Shown piece after piece: positions 1-9,205 of a stretch of 64,000 nucleotides of DNA. The stretch comes from Sphingobium sp. JS3065 (GTDB taxonomy: Bacteria > Pseudomonadota > Alphaproteobacteria > Sphingomonadales > Sphingomonadaceae): contig NZ_CP102665.1 of assembly GCF_026427355.1 (NCBI RefSeq), positions 742,501 to 806,500 on the forward strand. The letters are read 5' to 3'. Position numbers and translations under genes: made by a program. Position 1 is the first letter of the stretch; every line of letters begins with the position of its first letter. The notes under the pieces were generated by a model, which made no database searches, had not been told where the DNA came from, and worked only from the letters and a program-made list of their open reading frames with translations.

Positions 1-2498
1 GACATCAGGGGAATCGACCCCAGCAGCCCGATCCCCAGCGTCAGCACCGCCCCCGCGCCCAGGGTCGACAACACCAGCAGCCAGTCCGGCGCCCAGTGGA
101 AATCGAATATCCGCACGATCACGAACCAGGCCGCCGCCAGCCCCAGCCCCAGCGCCACCAGCGCCAGCACCCCCGCCAGCAGCGCATATTCGATAGCCTG
201 CGCGCCCAATATCTGCCCCCGCGTCGCGCCCAGCGTTTTCAGGATCACACTGTCATAGGCCCGCGCCTGCCGGGACGCCGCGATCGCGCCGATCAGCACG
301 GCGATGCCCGCCAATATGGCGACCGATCCCGCCAGCACGATGGCGGTCGACATCTGCCCCAGCAGCACGGTGACCTGCGCCACCACCTCGCCCACCGCGA
401 TGATGGAGACGGAGGGGAAAGCGGCCAGCAGCGCGCGCGTCATCGCCCCTTCCGACCCGCCTTTCGTCGTGCCGCCTTTCGTCGTGATCGTCGCGGACAG
501 GCTGTGCGGCGCGCTGCGCAACGTGTCGGGTGAGAAGACCATGATGTAGTTGAAGCCCATCGTCTCCCAATTGACCTGCCGCAGGGATGCGATGCGCGCC
601 TCTATCTCCCGCCCCAGCACCGACACGGTCAGCGTGTCGCCAACATCGACGCCCATCACCTCCGCCGCCTCCCGGTCGAGCGAGATCAGCGGCGGCCCGG
701 CATAGTCGCGGGGCCACCACTGGCCCTTCACCAGTTCCGATCCTTCGGGCAGCGCATCGCTATAGGTGACGCCCCGCTCCCCGCGCAGGAACCATGCGCC
801 TTCGGGCAATTGCTTCAGGTCCGCCACCCGCTGCCCGCCATAGGCGACGATGGTTCCCCGCAGGGTCGGCACCATATTGACGCTGGCCCCCGGCGCTTCC
901 TTCGCGACCAGGGCGAGGAAGCGGTCCTTTCCGGCGATGGGGATGTCCAGCACGAACTGGTCGGGCGCGGTGCGCGGCACCGTGTTGCGGATTTCGGCGC
1001 TGAGGCTGGACTGGATCGCCGCCAGCGTCACGAACAAAGTCAGCCCCAGCCCCAGCGCCACCACCAGCGCCGAAGTCTGCGCACCCGGCCGGTGAAGATT
1101 GGCCACCGCCAGCCGGGCCAGCGGACGGCGCGGCGCGGGCGCGCGGCGCGCCCCATGCCGGACCAACAGCCCCATGCCGGTCAGCAGCGCCAGCATGGCC
1201 GCGACCGCGCCCAGCATCGCCGCCGCGAACCACGGCTCCCGCGCCGTGCCCAGCGCCAGCGCAACGGCTGCGGCCCCGGCCGCGCCCACCGCGATCATGC
1301 TCGCCCGGTCGACGCCGCGCCGCCGGTCCACCGTTTCGCGGAACAGGGCGGCGGCGGGCAGGGTCCGCGCATGGGCCAACGGCGGCATGGTGAAGATGAA
1401 GGCGATCAGCAGGCCGTAAAGCGCGCTGGTGACCAGCGGCCAGGGCGCGACGGCGAAACCCGGCTGCACCGGCAATATGTCCCGCATCGCCGTCACCAGC
1501 CCCAGCGGCAGCACGACCCCCGCCGCCAGCCCGCAGCCGATGGCCAGCATGGCGACCGCGCCGATCTGCATCAGGTAGATGCGGGCGATGTCGGCGGATG
1601 AAGCGCCCAAAATCTTCAACGTCGCGATGCCGTTGCGCTTGATCGCCAGATAGGATGCGACCCCGTTGCTGACCCCGATGCCCGCAATGGCCAGCGCGGC
1701 GAGGCCGATCAGCGACAGAAACTGCCCCATCCGCTCCAGGAAACGGCTGGTCCCCGGCGCCGCGCCGTCGCGATCCTTGATCTCGAATCCGGCGGAGGGG
1801 AAGGCGCGGTTCAGCCTTTCCCCCGCCGCCCCGGCATCCGCGCCGGCCGCCAGACGAATCCGGTATTTGCTCTCATAAAGGCTGCCCGGCTGGATCAGGC
1901 CCGTGCGCCTTATGCCCTCCATGGAGGTGAGCGCCACCGGCCCCAGGGTGAAGCCCTCCCCCACCCGATCCGGCTCCTCCGCGATGATGCCCCGGATGCG
2001 GAAGGTCGCCGCGCCATAGCGCAATCCATCGCCCGGCTTCACGTCCAGCCTGTCCGCCAGCGCCTGCCCGATGACCAGTTCGTCGGCGCGCATCGGCCCG
2101 GCGCGCCCGCCCTTCAGCGTCAGCGCACCGTAGAGCGGATAGGCCTCGTCCACACCCTTCAATTCCGTCAGAACGGCGGAGGGGCCATCGCCCTCCCCAA
2201 CCCGCTGGGCCATGGCCCGCAGGCGGACCGTCTCGCTCAACGCGCCCTCGCGCCGGAAGGCCGCCTTCTCCGCCGCGCTCGCCTCGCGCTGCGACATCGC
2301 CACTTCGACGTCGCCGCCCAGCAGCACCTGCCCCTTGGTCGCGATCTCGCCGGTGATCGCGGCGGTCAGGCCGCCGATGGTCGCCAGCGTCGCCACGCCC
2401 AGGAACAGGCAGATGAACAGCAGCCGCAACCCCCGGAAACCGCGATGCAGGTCGCGCCGGGCGATCCGCCAGCAGCCCCGCCAACCCAGCCCCGTCAC
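1..2498 (-). CDS. FtsX-family ABC transporter permease (YbbP-like), partial at window edge
   Basis: This is an inner-membrane permease of the FtsX/MacB type. It probably works with the ATPase encoded just upstream to move lipophilic or envelope substrates. I read it directly on the complement: a GTG start at 2498 gives VTGLGWRGCWRIARRDLHRG followed by a hydrophobic segment, and the frame continues to the window edge (about 832 codons seen). YbbP homologues are about 800-850 residues, so only a short C-terminal tail should be missing. The GTG start overlaps the TGA of the ATPase gene by four bases, showing translational coupling. The neighbourhood (ATPase, permease, divergent TesA-like esterase) matches the tesA/ybbA/ybbP arrangement of E. 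coli. The substrate is unknown. Confidence 0.85.
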   Translation of the reverse strand, partial: MTGLGWRGCWRIARRDLHRGFRGLRLLFICLFLGVATLATIGGLTAAITGEIATKGQVLLGGDVEVAMSQREASAAEKAAFRREGALSETVRLRAMAQRVGEGDGPSAVLTELKGVDEAYPLYGALTLKGGRAGPMRADELVIGQALADRLDVKPGDGLRYGAATFRIRGIIAEEPDRVGEGFTLGPVALTSMEGIRRTGLIQPGSLYESKYRIRLAAGADAGAAGERLNRAFPSAGFEIKDRDGAAPGTSRFLERMGQFLSLIGLAALAIAGIGVSNGVASYLAIKRNGIATLKILGASSADIARIYLMQIGAVAMLAIGCGLAAGVVLPLGLVTAMRDILPVQPGFAVAPWPLVTSALYGLLIAFIFTMPPLAHARTLPAAALFRETVDRRRGVDRASMIAVGAAGAAAVALALGTAREPWFAAAMLGAVAAMLALLTGMGLLVRHGARRAPAPRRPLARLAVANLHRPGAQTSALVVALGLGLTLFVTLAAIQSSLSAEIRNTVPRTAPDQFVLDIPIAGKDRFLALVAKEAPGASVNMVPTLRGTIVAYGGQRVADLKQLPEGAWFLRGERGVTYSDALPEGSELVKGQWWPRDYAGPPLISLDREAAEVMGVDVGDTLTVSVLGREIEARIASLRQVNWETMGFNYIMVFSPDTLRSAPHSLSATITTKGGTTKGGSEGAMTRALLAAFPSVSIIAVGEVVAQVTVLLGQMSTAIVLAGSVAILAGIAVLIGAIAASRQARAYDSVILKTLGATRGQILGAQAIEYALLAGVLALVALGLGLAAAWFVIVRIFDFHWAPDWLLVLSTLGAGAVLTLGIGLLGSIPLM

Positions 2499-3196
2499 GG
2501 CCTGCGATCCGCGACGATCAACCCGTCGCGCATCTCGACGATGCGGTCGCACCGCTCAGCCAGTCCGGGATCATGGGTGATGATCACCAGCGTCGCGCCG
2601 TTCGCCGCCCGCCGGGCGAAGATCAGTTCGACGATGGCCCCGCTGGTCGCCCCGTCCAGATTGCCCGTCGGTTCATCAGCGAAGAGGATGTCCGGCCCCG
2701 GCGCGACGGCGCGGGCGATGGCCACGCGCTGCTGCTCGCCCCCCGAAAGCTGCGCCGGATAATGGTGCAGCCGATGCCCCAGCCCCACCGCCGCCAGTTC
2801 GTCCGCAGCGCGGGCGAAGGCATCCCCGAACCCCGCCAGTTCCAGCGGCACGGCGACATTTTCCACCGCCGTCATGGTCGGCAGCAGGTGGAAGCTCTGC
2901 AATATGATGCCCACGCGCCCGCGCCGCGCCCGCGCCAGCGCATCCTCGTCCAGCGGCCCGTAATCGATCCCCGCGACCCGCACGTCGCCGCCGCTGGCGC
3001 GCTCCAGCCCCGACAGGATCGCCATCAGCGACGACTTGCCCGATCCGGACGGGCCAAGGATCGCCAGGCTCTCGCCCTTCGGGATGGAAAGGTCGATGCC
3101 CTTCAATATCTGCGTCGGCGCTTCGCGAGTCCCCAGCGAAAGGGTGACATTGCGCGCTTCAATCGCGATATGGGCGAGGGAGGACGAACCGTGCAT
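2495..3196 (-). CDS. ABC transporter ATP-binding protein (YbbA/LolD-like)
   Basis: This cytoplasmic ATPase energises the downstream FtsX-type permease. With the start at 3196 (MHGSSSLAHIAIEARN) the protein has 233 residues. Walker A is GPSGSGKS near residues 48-55, the signature is LSGGEQQRVAIARA, Walker B is ILFADEPT, and the switch His lies in VIITHD. An upstream in-frame ATG at 3214 is possible but would overlap the divergent esterase start. Neither start has a good Shine-Dalgarno, so leaderless translation is possible. It is closest to the LolD/MacB/YbbA class. Its pairing with a long single permease rather than LolC plus LolE favours YbbA over LolD. Confidence 0.92.
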   Translation of the reverse strand: MHGSSSLAHIAIEARNVTLSLGTREAPTQILKGIDLSIPKGESLAILGPSGSGKSSLMAILSGLERASGGDVRVAGIDYGPLDEDALARARRGRVGIILQSFHLLPTMTAVENVAVPLELAGFGDAFARAADELAAVGLGHRLHHYPAQLSGGEQQRVAIARAVAPGPDILFADEPTGNLDGATSGAIVELIFARRAANGATLVIITHDPGLAERCDRIVEMRDGLIVADRRP

Positions 3197-3212
3197 CGGC
3201 GAAAGGAACCCC

Positions 3213-3914
3213 ATGAAGGCGGGAAGACGGTCAATATATGTGGGCGCGGCAGCGATTGTGCAATTGCTCACCGCCTGTTCCGGCGAACCGGCCGCCAACA
3301 ACAGCGCCGCGCCGTCCGCTGAGGCGCGGAACGCAGCCGCCCCGGTCGCGGACGGCCAGCTCGTCCTCGTCTTCGGCGACAGCCTCTATGCGGGCTATGG
3401 CGTGGCCCAGAATGAAAGCTTTCCCTTCCGCCTGGAACAGGCGCTGAAGGCGCGGGGTCTGGCGGCCCAGGTCCGCAATGCCGGGGTTTCGGGCGAAACC
3501 TCTTTGGGCGGGATGCAACGGCTGGCCTTCACGCTGGACGGCCTGCCGCGCAAGCCCGACCTGCTGCTGCTCGACCTGGGCGGCAACGACATGCTGCGCG
3601 GCCTGGCGCCGGAGGATAGCGAGAAAAATCTGCGCGCCATATTGGACGAACTGAAACGGCGGCAGATAGCCGTGCTGCTGACCGGCATGCTGGCCGCGCC
3701 CAATATGGGGGCGGACTATGGCGCGAAGTTCAACGCCATCTATCCCCGCCTGGCGAAAGATTACGGCCTGCCGCTCTACCCCTTCTTCCTGGACGGCGTG
3801 ATCGGCGATCCCCGGCTGATGCAGGCGGATTCCATCCACCCCAATGCCGCCGGCGTGAACGTGATCGTGGGCAGGATCGCGCCCGTCGTCGCAGGGTTGC
3901 TGAAATCCGCCTGA
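3213..3914 (+). CDS. tesA: Arylesterase / TesA-like SGNH-family lipoprotein hydrolase
   Basis: This 233-residue secreted esterase of the GDSL/SGNH family hydrolyses short acyl or aryl esters and acyl thioesters. The start at 3213 follows GAAAGGAACC and gives a lipoprotein signal with lipobox LLTAC (Cys22), so the enzyme should be anchored in a membrane facing the periplasm. Block I is VFGDSLYAGYG with the nucleophile Ser near residue 57. GGND supplies the oxyanion-hole Asn, and DSIHPN near the C-terminus supplies the Asp-His pair. It diverges from the YbbA/YbbP-like genes with only 16 bases between start codons, so the promoters must overlap. This arrangement is conserved with E. coli tesA. 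Confidence 0.92.
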   Translation: MKAGRRSIYVGAAAIVQLLTACSGEPAANNSAAPSAEARNAAAPVADGQLVLVFGDSLYAGYGVAQNESFPFRLEQALKARGLAAQVRNAGVSGETSLGGMQRLAFTLDGLPRKPDLLLLDLGGNDMLRGLAPEDSEKNLRAILDELKRRQIAVLLTGMLAAPNMGADYGAKFNAIYPRLAKDYGLPLYPFFLDGVIGDPRLMQADSIHPNAAGVNVIVGRIAPVVAGLLKSA

Positions 3915-3952
3915 AACGGACGCCTACCGATTGGTTGGAAGCGATCGTTCTT

Positions 3953-3983
3953 AATCCTCCTTACGCGAAGCGTAGGGAGGATT
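3953..3983. repeat. Hairpin repeat with AATCCTCC / GGAGGATT arms (copy 1)
   Basis: The left arm (3953-3966) and right arm (3970-3983) pair over 14 bases with one mismatch around a GAA loop. It lies downstream of the esterase gene. Related hairpins occur at 8279 and 13044. It could act as a bidirectional terminator or be a dispersed REP-like element. Confidence 0.7.
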
Positions 3984-3986
3984 TTA

Positions 3987-4093
3987 CTAGAGCGGTTCTC
4001 GATCTGATTGAATCAGATCGACCGCTCTATTCCTTTGTTTTACCGCGATTTCTTAAACGTCAGATGATGCCATCTGACTGGAAATCGCTCTAG
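3987..4093. repeat. Bipartite palindromic REP-like element bounded by CTAGAGCG / CGCTCTAG
   Basis: Two consecutive long hairpins share inverted 8-base termini. The first runs 3989-4028 (arms AGAGCGGT and CGATCTGATT with their complements). The second has outer arms GCGATTTC (4045-4052) and GAAATCGC (4081-4088) around inner arms GTCAGATG (4059-4066) and CATCTGAC (4071-4078). It fills the space between the convergent esterase and ccoS genes. No coding frame is evident. Confidence 0.7.
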
Positions 4094-4099
4094 CCCCCA

Positions 4100-4240
4100 T
4101 CACTCCTCATCGATCAAAATACGCACCGCCGCCCCGTCCGTATCCTCGAACTGGCCATTGCCCAGCGCCCAGAAAAAGGCCGCCAGCCCCAGCAGGCCAA
4201 GGCCAAGCGCAATCGGGATCAGCAGGCTCAGCCCAATCAT
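4100..4240 (-). CDS. ccoS: cbb3-type cytochrome oxidase assembly protein CcoS
   Basis: This is a 46-residue single-span membrane protein, recognised from MIGLSLLIPIALGLGLLGLA followed by AFFWALGNGQFEDTDG, the typical CcoS pattern of one N-terminal helix then FxWAxxxGQFED. CcoS is needed for cofactor (haem and copper) insertion into the cbb3 oxidase. Its ATG (4240-4238) overlaps the ccoI stop codon in an ATGA, so it is the last, translationally coupled gene of the ccoGHIS set. The length is normal for the family. Confidence 0.93.
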   Translation of the reverse strand: MIGLSLLIPIALGLGLLGLAAFFWALGNGQFEDTDGAAVRILIDEE

Positions 4241-6369
4241 TTCACGGCTCCTTTCAAACGCAACGCATTGGCGACGACGATCAGCGAGGATGTCGACATG
4301 GCGACCGCCGCCACCAGCGGCGTCACCTTCCCCGCTATGGCCAGCGGCACCGCCAGCGCATTATAGCCGATGGCCAGCGCGAAATTCTGCTTCACCACCG
4401 CCACCGTCCGCCGCGCCGCATGCACGGTCAGCGCCACGGGGGCCAGCCTGTCGCCCAGGAACACGGCGTCGGCGGCAAGCTGGCTCGCGTCGCTGGCGGA
4501 TGCGGGCGCCATGCTGGCATGCCCCGCCGCCAGAGCCGGGCCGTCGTTCAGACCGTCCCCGACCATCAGCACCTTCTCGCCCCCGGCCTTCAGCCGCCCG
4601 ATCAGCGCCAGCTTGTCCGCCGGGCGCAGACGGCCGATGGCGGTGACGCCGGTCGTCCGGGCGATCTCCTCCAGCGCGTCGGGGCGGTCGCCGCTGGCGA
4701 TCAGCACCTTCACCCCCATGCCGCGCAGGACGTCCAGCGTCTCCGCCGCATCGGGCCGCAGCGCGTCGGTGAAGCCCAGCAACATGGCCTGATCGCCCCG
4801 CCGATATTCCGCCGCCAGCCCGAACAGGTTGATCAGGCTGCGCGGCCGCGCCAGCGACACGGCCACGCCTTCATAGTCCCCGAACACCCCCTCCCCCGCC
4901 ACTTCGCGCACATTGTCGAGCATGGCAGGCGTCACCCCCCGCGCCTCCAGCGCCTGCCGCAAGGCGACGCTCAGCGGATGGCGCGAGGCCCGCGACAGCG
5001 ACAGCAGGATCGACCGGTCGTCCCGCCACAAACGGCGCAGCCCCATCGGCACGGGACGGCCCAGCGTCAGCGTGCCGGTCTTGTCGAACACCGCTTCGCT
5101 GACCTCCGCCAGCCGCTCCAGCGCCGACCCGTCCTTCACCAGCACGCCCCGCCGCATCAGCGCGCCGCAAGCGACGATCTGCGCCGCCGGCACCGCCAGC
5201 CCCAGAGCGCAGGGACAGGTGATCAGCAGCACCGCCACCGCGATCAGCAACGCCTGATGCACGCCCGCCCCCGCGATCATCCACCCCGCGAAGGACAGCG
5301 CCGCCAGCAGATGGACGCAGGGCGCATAGAGCCGCGCCGCCCGGTCGGCCAGGCGGACATAGCGCGACTTGCCCTGCGCAGCCTCCTCCATCAGCCGGGC
5401 GATGTCGGCGATGACGGTATCGGCCCCCGCCGCCGTCACCTCTACCCGGATCGGTCCCTCGACATTGAGCGCTCCCGCCTGCACGCCATCGCCGGGGTGG
5501 ACCCGCACCGGCGCGCTCTCCCCTGTCAGGAAGGCGATGTCGATCCCGCTTTCGCCCTCCACCACGCGCCCGTCGGCGGCCAGCCTTTCGCCAGCCGCGA
5601 CCAATATCGTCATGCCCGGCCGCAGCGCATCGGCCCGCATCCACCGGCTGCTCCCGTCCTTCTCCAGCACCAGCGCGCCCGGCGCGGTCTGCTTCAGCAG
5701 CGCCGCCACCCCCGCCCGCGCCCGCCCGCGCATCATGCTGTCCAGCGCCCGCCCCGCCAGCAGGAAGAAGAGCAGCATCACCGCCCCGTCGAACCAGGCA
5801 TGCGCGCCGCCGATGACGGTCTCATACAGGCTCATGCCGGTCGTCAGCAGCACGCCGATGCTGATCGGCACGTCCATGTTCGTCCGCCCCTGCCGCAGCG
5901 CCGCGAAGGCCGACCGGAAGAAAGGCTGACCCGCATAGGCCACCGTCGGCAGGGCGATCAGCGCGGAGAGCCAGTGGAACATCCCCCGCGTCGCGCCCGC
6001 CGCCCCGGACCAGACCGACACCGACAGCAGCATGATGTTCATCGCCGCGAAGCCAGCCACCACCAGCGCCCGCGTCAGGCGGCGACTTTCCGCCGCCGCG
6101 ACGTCCAGCCCCGCGTCGGCCAGCGGTTCCGCCTCGAACCCCAGGGCGGCGATGGCGGCGCGCAGCTCCGGCGGGGTCAGCGCGGGGTCGTGGCGGATGG
6201 CGACCCGCTTCGCCCCCATATTGACCCGTGCGGACAGGATGCCGGGCTGGCGGGGCAACCCCTCCTCGATCTTGGCGATGCAGCCCGCGCAATGGATGCC
6301 GGGGACGGCGAACAGGCTTTCGGCCGTCTCCTCCGTGACGGGATCGGGGATCGGCGCTTTCGTGGCCAT
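4237..6369 (-). CDS. ccoI: Copper-translocating P1B-type ATPase CcoI (FixI)
   Basis: This 710-residue inner-membrane copper pump exports copper for the CuB centre of cbb3 oxidase. In order it shows an N-terminal metal-binding domain with GIHCAGC (Cys27 and Cys30), membrane helices, the actuator loop TGES near 282, the transmembrane CPC metal site near 385-387, the phosphorylation motif DKTGT with Asp about 429, and the hinge GDGLNDGPAL. I chose the ATG at 6369, preceded by GAGG, over an upstream alternative because it sits in a TGATG overlap with ccoH and matches the usual MATK-like start. All catalytic residues are present. Confidence 0.95.
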   Translation of the reverse strand: MATKAPIPDPVTEETAESLFAVPGIHCAGCIAKIEEGLPRQPGILSARVNMGAKRVAIRHDPALTPPELRAAIAALGFEAEPLADAGLDVAAAESRRLTRALVVAGFAAMNIMLLSVSVWSGAAGATRGMFHWLSALIALPTVAYAGQPFFRSAFAALRQGRTNMDVPISIGVLLTTGMSLYETVIGGAHAWFDGAVMLLFFLLAGRALDSMMRGRARAGVAALLKQTAPGALVLEKDGSSRWMRADALRPGMTILVAAGERLAADGRVVEGESGIDIAFLTGESAPVRVHPGDGVQAGALNVEGPIRVEVTAAGADTVIADIARLMEEAAQGKSRYVRLADRAARLYAPCVHLLAALSFAGWMIAGAGVHQALLIAVAVLLITCPCALGLAVPAAQIVACGALMRRGVLVKDGSALERLAEVSEAVFDKTGTLTLGRPVPMGLRRLWRDDRSILLSLSRASRHPLSVALRQALEARGVTPAMLDNVREVAGEGVFGDYEGVAVSLARPRSLINLFGLAAEYRRGDQAMLLGFTDALRPDAAETLDVLRGMGVKVLIASGDRPDALEEIARTTGVTAIGRLRPADKLALIGRLKAGGEKVLMVGDGLNDGPALAAGHASMAPASASDASQLAADAVFLGDRLAPVALTVHAARRTVAVVKQNFALAIGYNALAVPLAIAGKVTPLVAAVAMSTSSLIVVANALRLKGAVK

Positions 6370-6845
6370 CAGTCGACCTCCCTCAACAAATGCTCCTCGC
6401 GCCCGGCGCGGCGCAGGTCGAAACGGATCTGCCAACGCCCCTCCGGCAAGGCCCGGTCGCTGGCATAGATGCCCGGCGTGGTCTCGCGGAAAGCCAGCGG
6501 CAGATCAGCCGCCCGCCCCAGCGGATGCTGCGCCACCGCCGTCACCTTGCCGCCCGCCAACGGCGTGCCCTTCGCGTCATTCAGCGTCAGCCCGACATGC
6601 CGCGCCGCATCCAGCGTCACCGCGTCCCGCCATCCCAGCCGCTTCTGCGCCCGCGCCTCCGCCAGCCAGCCGTTGAATTTCTGGCTGGCGACATAGGAGT
6701 TTTCGACCACCACGCCGCCGAAGGATCGTACCGCGACGGTCGCCATCAGCAGGTTGACCGCGATCGCCACGGCAAAGAAGGCCACCAGTATCGCCGTCAT
6801 GTGCCAGCCGGTGAAGCGGCGGACGGGGGATGGTGCAGGGGTCAT
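6369..6845 (-). CDS. ccoH: CcoH/FixH cbb3 oxidase assembly protein
   Basis: This protein of about 158 residues has one N-terminal transmembrane helix (HMTAILVAFFAVAIAVNLL) and a periplasmic FixH domain with the conserved stretch VVENSYVASQKFNGWL. FixH/CcoH is a stable interaction partner that assists cbb3 assembly. The ATG at 6845 lies two bases after the ccoG stop. A TTG six bases further upstream is the only alternative. The gene ends in a one-base overlap with the ccoI start. Confidence 0.93.
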   Translation of the reverse strand: MTPAPSPVRRFTGWHMTAILVAFFAVAIAVNLLMATVAVRSFGGVVVENSYVASQKFNGWLAEARAQKRLGWRDAVTLDAARHVGLTLNDAKGTPLAGGKVTAVAQHPLGRAADLPLAFRETTPGIYASDRALPEGRWQIRFDLRRAGREEHLLREVD

Positions 6846-6847
6846 GT

Positions 6848-8266
6848 TCAAGGCCTTTCAAATCGTGCGGGTTCGCTGGCGCTGCCGCCCTCGCGATCCA
6901 GGGCGCGGGCGGTGAAACGGAAATCCTGCCGCGCCGGGCCGCCGGACGGCAGCGTCAGGAAGATGCGCAGCTTCGCCACGCTGTCGGCGGGCACCGTCGT
7001 CCGCACCGTGGAGGAAGCGGCCTCCCGCGATCCCGCATCGGTCCAGATCCTGCCGCCGGGCAGGCCGGCCAGGCCCACCTCCATTGGGCGGGGCCGCGCC
7101 TCCATATTGCGCAGCTTGACCGTATAGGCGTTGCGGATCGCGCCATCGGACAGGCGCACGAAAATCGGATTGCGGTCCTGCTGCGCGCTGATCTCCAGCC
7201 GATCCCGCGCCCCCAGCGCGAACAGCATGGCCGCGCCGATCCCCGCCCAGACCGCGAAATAGGCGATGATGCGCGGCCGCAGCAGCGTCCTCAGCACCGG
7301 GCGCGCCGCCGCGCCCTTCTGCTCCGCCTCCGCATCGTCCTGCGTGCAATAGTCGATCAGCCCACGCGGCCGCCCGACCTGCGCCATCACCTTGTCGCAG
7401 GCGTCGATGCACAGCGCACAGGTGATGCAGCCGATCTGCGGCCCTTCGCGAATGTCGATGCCGGTCGGGCAGACGGCGACACACTGGTTGCAGTCGATGC
7501 AGTCGCCATAGTCCCCCGGATGCGCTTGCGCCTTCTTCAGGCTCCCGCGCTTCTCCCCGCGCCAATGCCTGTAGGTGACGATCAGCGACTTTTCGTCCAG
7601 CATCGCCGTCTGGATGCGCGGCCAGGGGCACATATAGATGCACACCTGCTCCCGCATGAAGCCGCCCAGCACGAATGTCGTCGCGGTCAGCACAAAAGTC
7701 GTCGCATAGGCTTGCCACGCGGCGGTCCCGCTCCAGAATTCCCGTTGCAGCGTCGGGGCATCGGCGAAATAGAATATCCACGCGCCCCCGGTGACAAAGG
7801 CGATCCCCAGCCAGACCAACCATTTGAAGAGCCGCCGCGTGATCTTGGCCGCACCCCATGGCGCCTTGGCCAGCCGCAACTGCGCATTGCGGTCGCCGTC
7901 CACGAACCGCTCGACATGCTGGTAGAGGTCGGTCCACACCGTCTGCGGGCAGGCATAGCCGCACCAGGCCCGCCCCACCGCCGACGTGACCAGGAACAGC
8001 CCGATCCCCGCCATGATCAGCAGGCCCGCGACATAATAGAATTCCTGCGGCCATATCTCTATGGCGAACATGTAGAAGCGCCGATGGGCCAGGTCGACCA
8101 GCACCGCCTGGTCGGGCGCATAAGGCCCCCGGTCCCAGCGCAGCCAGGGCGTGCCCCAGTAGACAAGCAGCGTCACCGCCATGATCGCCCATTTCAGGCG
8201 GCGGTAGAAGCCGTCGACAGCCTTGGGATAGACCCCCTTGCGCTTCTCGTAGAGCGGTGCGGACAT
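6848..8266 (-). CDS. ccoG: CcoG (FixG/RdxA) polyferredoxin-like cupric reductase
   Basis: This is a membrane protein of about 472 residues with several helices in its N-terminal half and two 4Fe-4S ferredoxin motifs: CIDCNQCVAVCP and CITCALCIDACDK. It ends in an Ig-like FixG C-terminal domain. CcoG is thought to reduce Cu(II) to Cu(I) for cbb3 assembly. Two starts are possible, ATG at 8266 (MSAPLYEKRKGVYPKA) or 8272. I favour 8266 by family similarity. A perfect hairpin at 8279-8308 separates it from ccoP, which suggests partial termination or RNA processing between structural and assembly genes. Confidence 0.94.
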   Translation of the reverse strand: MSAPLYEKRKGVYPKAVDGFYRRLKWAIMAVTLLVYWGTPWLRWDRGPYAPDQAVLVDLAHRRFYMFAIEIWPQEFYYVAGLLIMAGIGLFLVTSAVGRAWCGYACPQTVWTDLYQHVERFVDGDRNAQLRLAKAPWGAAKITRRLFKWLVWLGIAFVTGGAWIFYFADAPTLQREFWSGTAAWQAYATTFVLTATTFVLGGFMREQVCIYMCPWPRIQTAMLDEKSLIVTYRHWRGEKRGSLKKAQAHPGDYGDCIDCNQCVAVCPTGIDIREGPQIGCITCALCIDACDKVMAQVGRPRGLIDYCTQDDAEAEQKGAAARPVLRTLLRPRIIAYFAVWAGIGAAMLFALGARDRLEISAQQDRNPIFVRLSDGAIRNAYTVKLRNMEARPRPMEVGLAGLPGGRIWTDAGSREAASSTVRTTVPADSVAKLRIFLTLPSGGPARQDFRFTARALDREGGSASEPARFERP

Positions 8267-8278
8267 CAGCATCCCGCT

Positions 8279-8308
8279 ATTCCTCCCCATGCAAGCATGG
8301 GGAGGATC
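8279..8308. repeat. Perfect hairpin repeat (copy 2), between ccoP and ccoG
   Basis: TCCTCCCCATGC (8281-8292) pairs perfectly with GCATGGGGAGGA (8295-8306) around a two-base loop, a 12-bp stem. It lies about ten bases after the ccoP stop and before the ccoG start. It resembles the hairpins at 3953 and 13044 in its CCTCC/GGAGG outer arms. Confidence 0.75.
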
Positions 8309-8317
8309 AGGAAAGCC

Positions 8318-9205
8318 TCACCGCCCCCCATTGCCCTCACCCCCGCCCAGGCTATGCACATAGGCCGCCAGCATGCGGATGGTCGCCTTGTCCAGCTTGT
8401 CGTCCCAGCGCGGCATCACCCCATGGCGGCTGTTCCACACGGTCTCGCGAATGCTCCCCGCGTCGCCGCCATAGAGCCAGATCGCATCGGTCAGATCGGG
8501 CGCGCCCACCTCCCGGCTCCCCTTGCCCGCAGGCCCATGGCAAACCGCGCAATTGTCTGCAAAGACCTGCCCACCCCGCCGCGCCGCCGCGCTCGCCCCG
8601 TCCTGCCCGCTGATCGCCCGGACATGCGCCACCACGTCATCGACCTGCGCGGCCGTCAGCAATTGATCCTTGCCGAAAGCAGGCATCAGCGACTGGCGCG
8701 TGGCATCATGGTTCGGGTTGCGGATGCCGTCCGTGACGGTCTTCTCGATCCCCGCCAGATCGCCGCCCCACAACCAGTCGTCGTCATTCAGGTTCGGATA
8801 ACCCTTCGACCCCGCCGCCCCCGACCCATGGCACTGGACGCAATGCACCCGGAAAGCGGCGCGCCCGCCCTCGACCGCCTGCTGCATCAGTTCGGGCCGC
8901 CCCGGCAGCGCCGTGATCGGCGTCTCCGCAATCGCCTTCCGGATCGGCGCGATCTGCCTTTCCCGCGCCGCCAGTTCCTTGTCCAGCGCCCCCCGGCTCG
9001 ACCAGCCCAGCATGCCGCCGGTCGCCCGGTCGATCATCGGGATGGCCGGATAGGCGATCACATAACCGATGGAAAACAGGATCGTCGCATAGAAGGTCCA
9101 CAGCCACCAGCGCGGCAGCGGCGTGTCCAGTTCCTGGATGCCGTCCCATTCATGATGCTTGATCTCCGTCCCTGTGGCGGCGTCGATGCGCTTGTCGTCA
9201 GCCAT
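8318..9205 (-). CDS. ccoP: cbb3-type cytochrome c oxidase subunit III, CcoP (dihaem)
   Basis: This 295-residue subunit carries two c-type haems that pass electrons to CcoO/CcoN. It has an N-terminal region with HHEWDGIQELDTPLPRWW, the typical CcoP opening, then one membrane helix and two CxxCH haem sites, CVQCH and CAVCH, in a tandem cytochrome c region. The start at 9205 (MADDKRID) overlaps the ccoQ 3' end by eight bases. An extended upstream reading is unlikely because it would run into ccoQ. Confidence 0.96.
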   Translation of the reverse strand: MADDKRIDAATGTEIKHHEWDGIQELDTPLPRWWLWTFYATILFSIGYVIAYPAIPMIDRATGGMLGWSSRGALDKELAARERQIAPIRKAIAETPITALPGRPELMQQAVEGGRAAFRVHCVQCHGSGAAGSKGYPNLNDDDWLWGGDLAGIEKTVTDGIRNPNHDATRQSLMPAFGKDQLLTAAQVDDVVAHVRAISGQDGASAAARRGGQVFADNCAVCHGPAGKGSREVGAPDLTDAIWLYGGDAGSIRETVWNSRHGVMPRWDDKLDKATIRMLAAYVHSLGGGEGNGGR

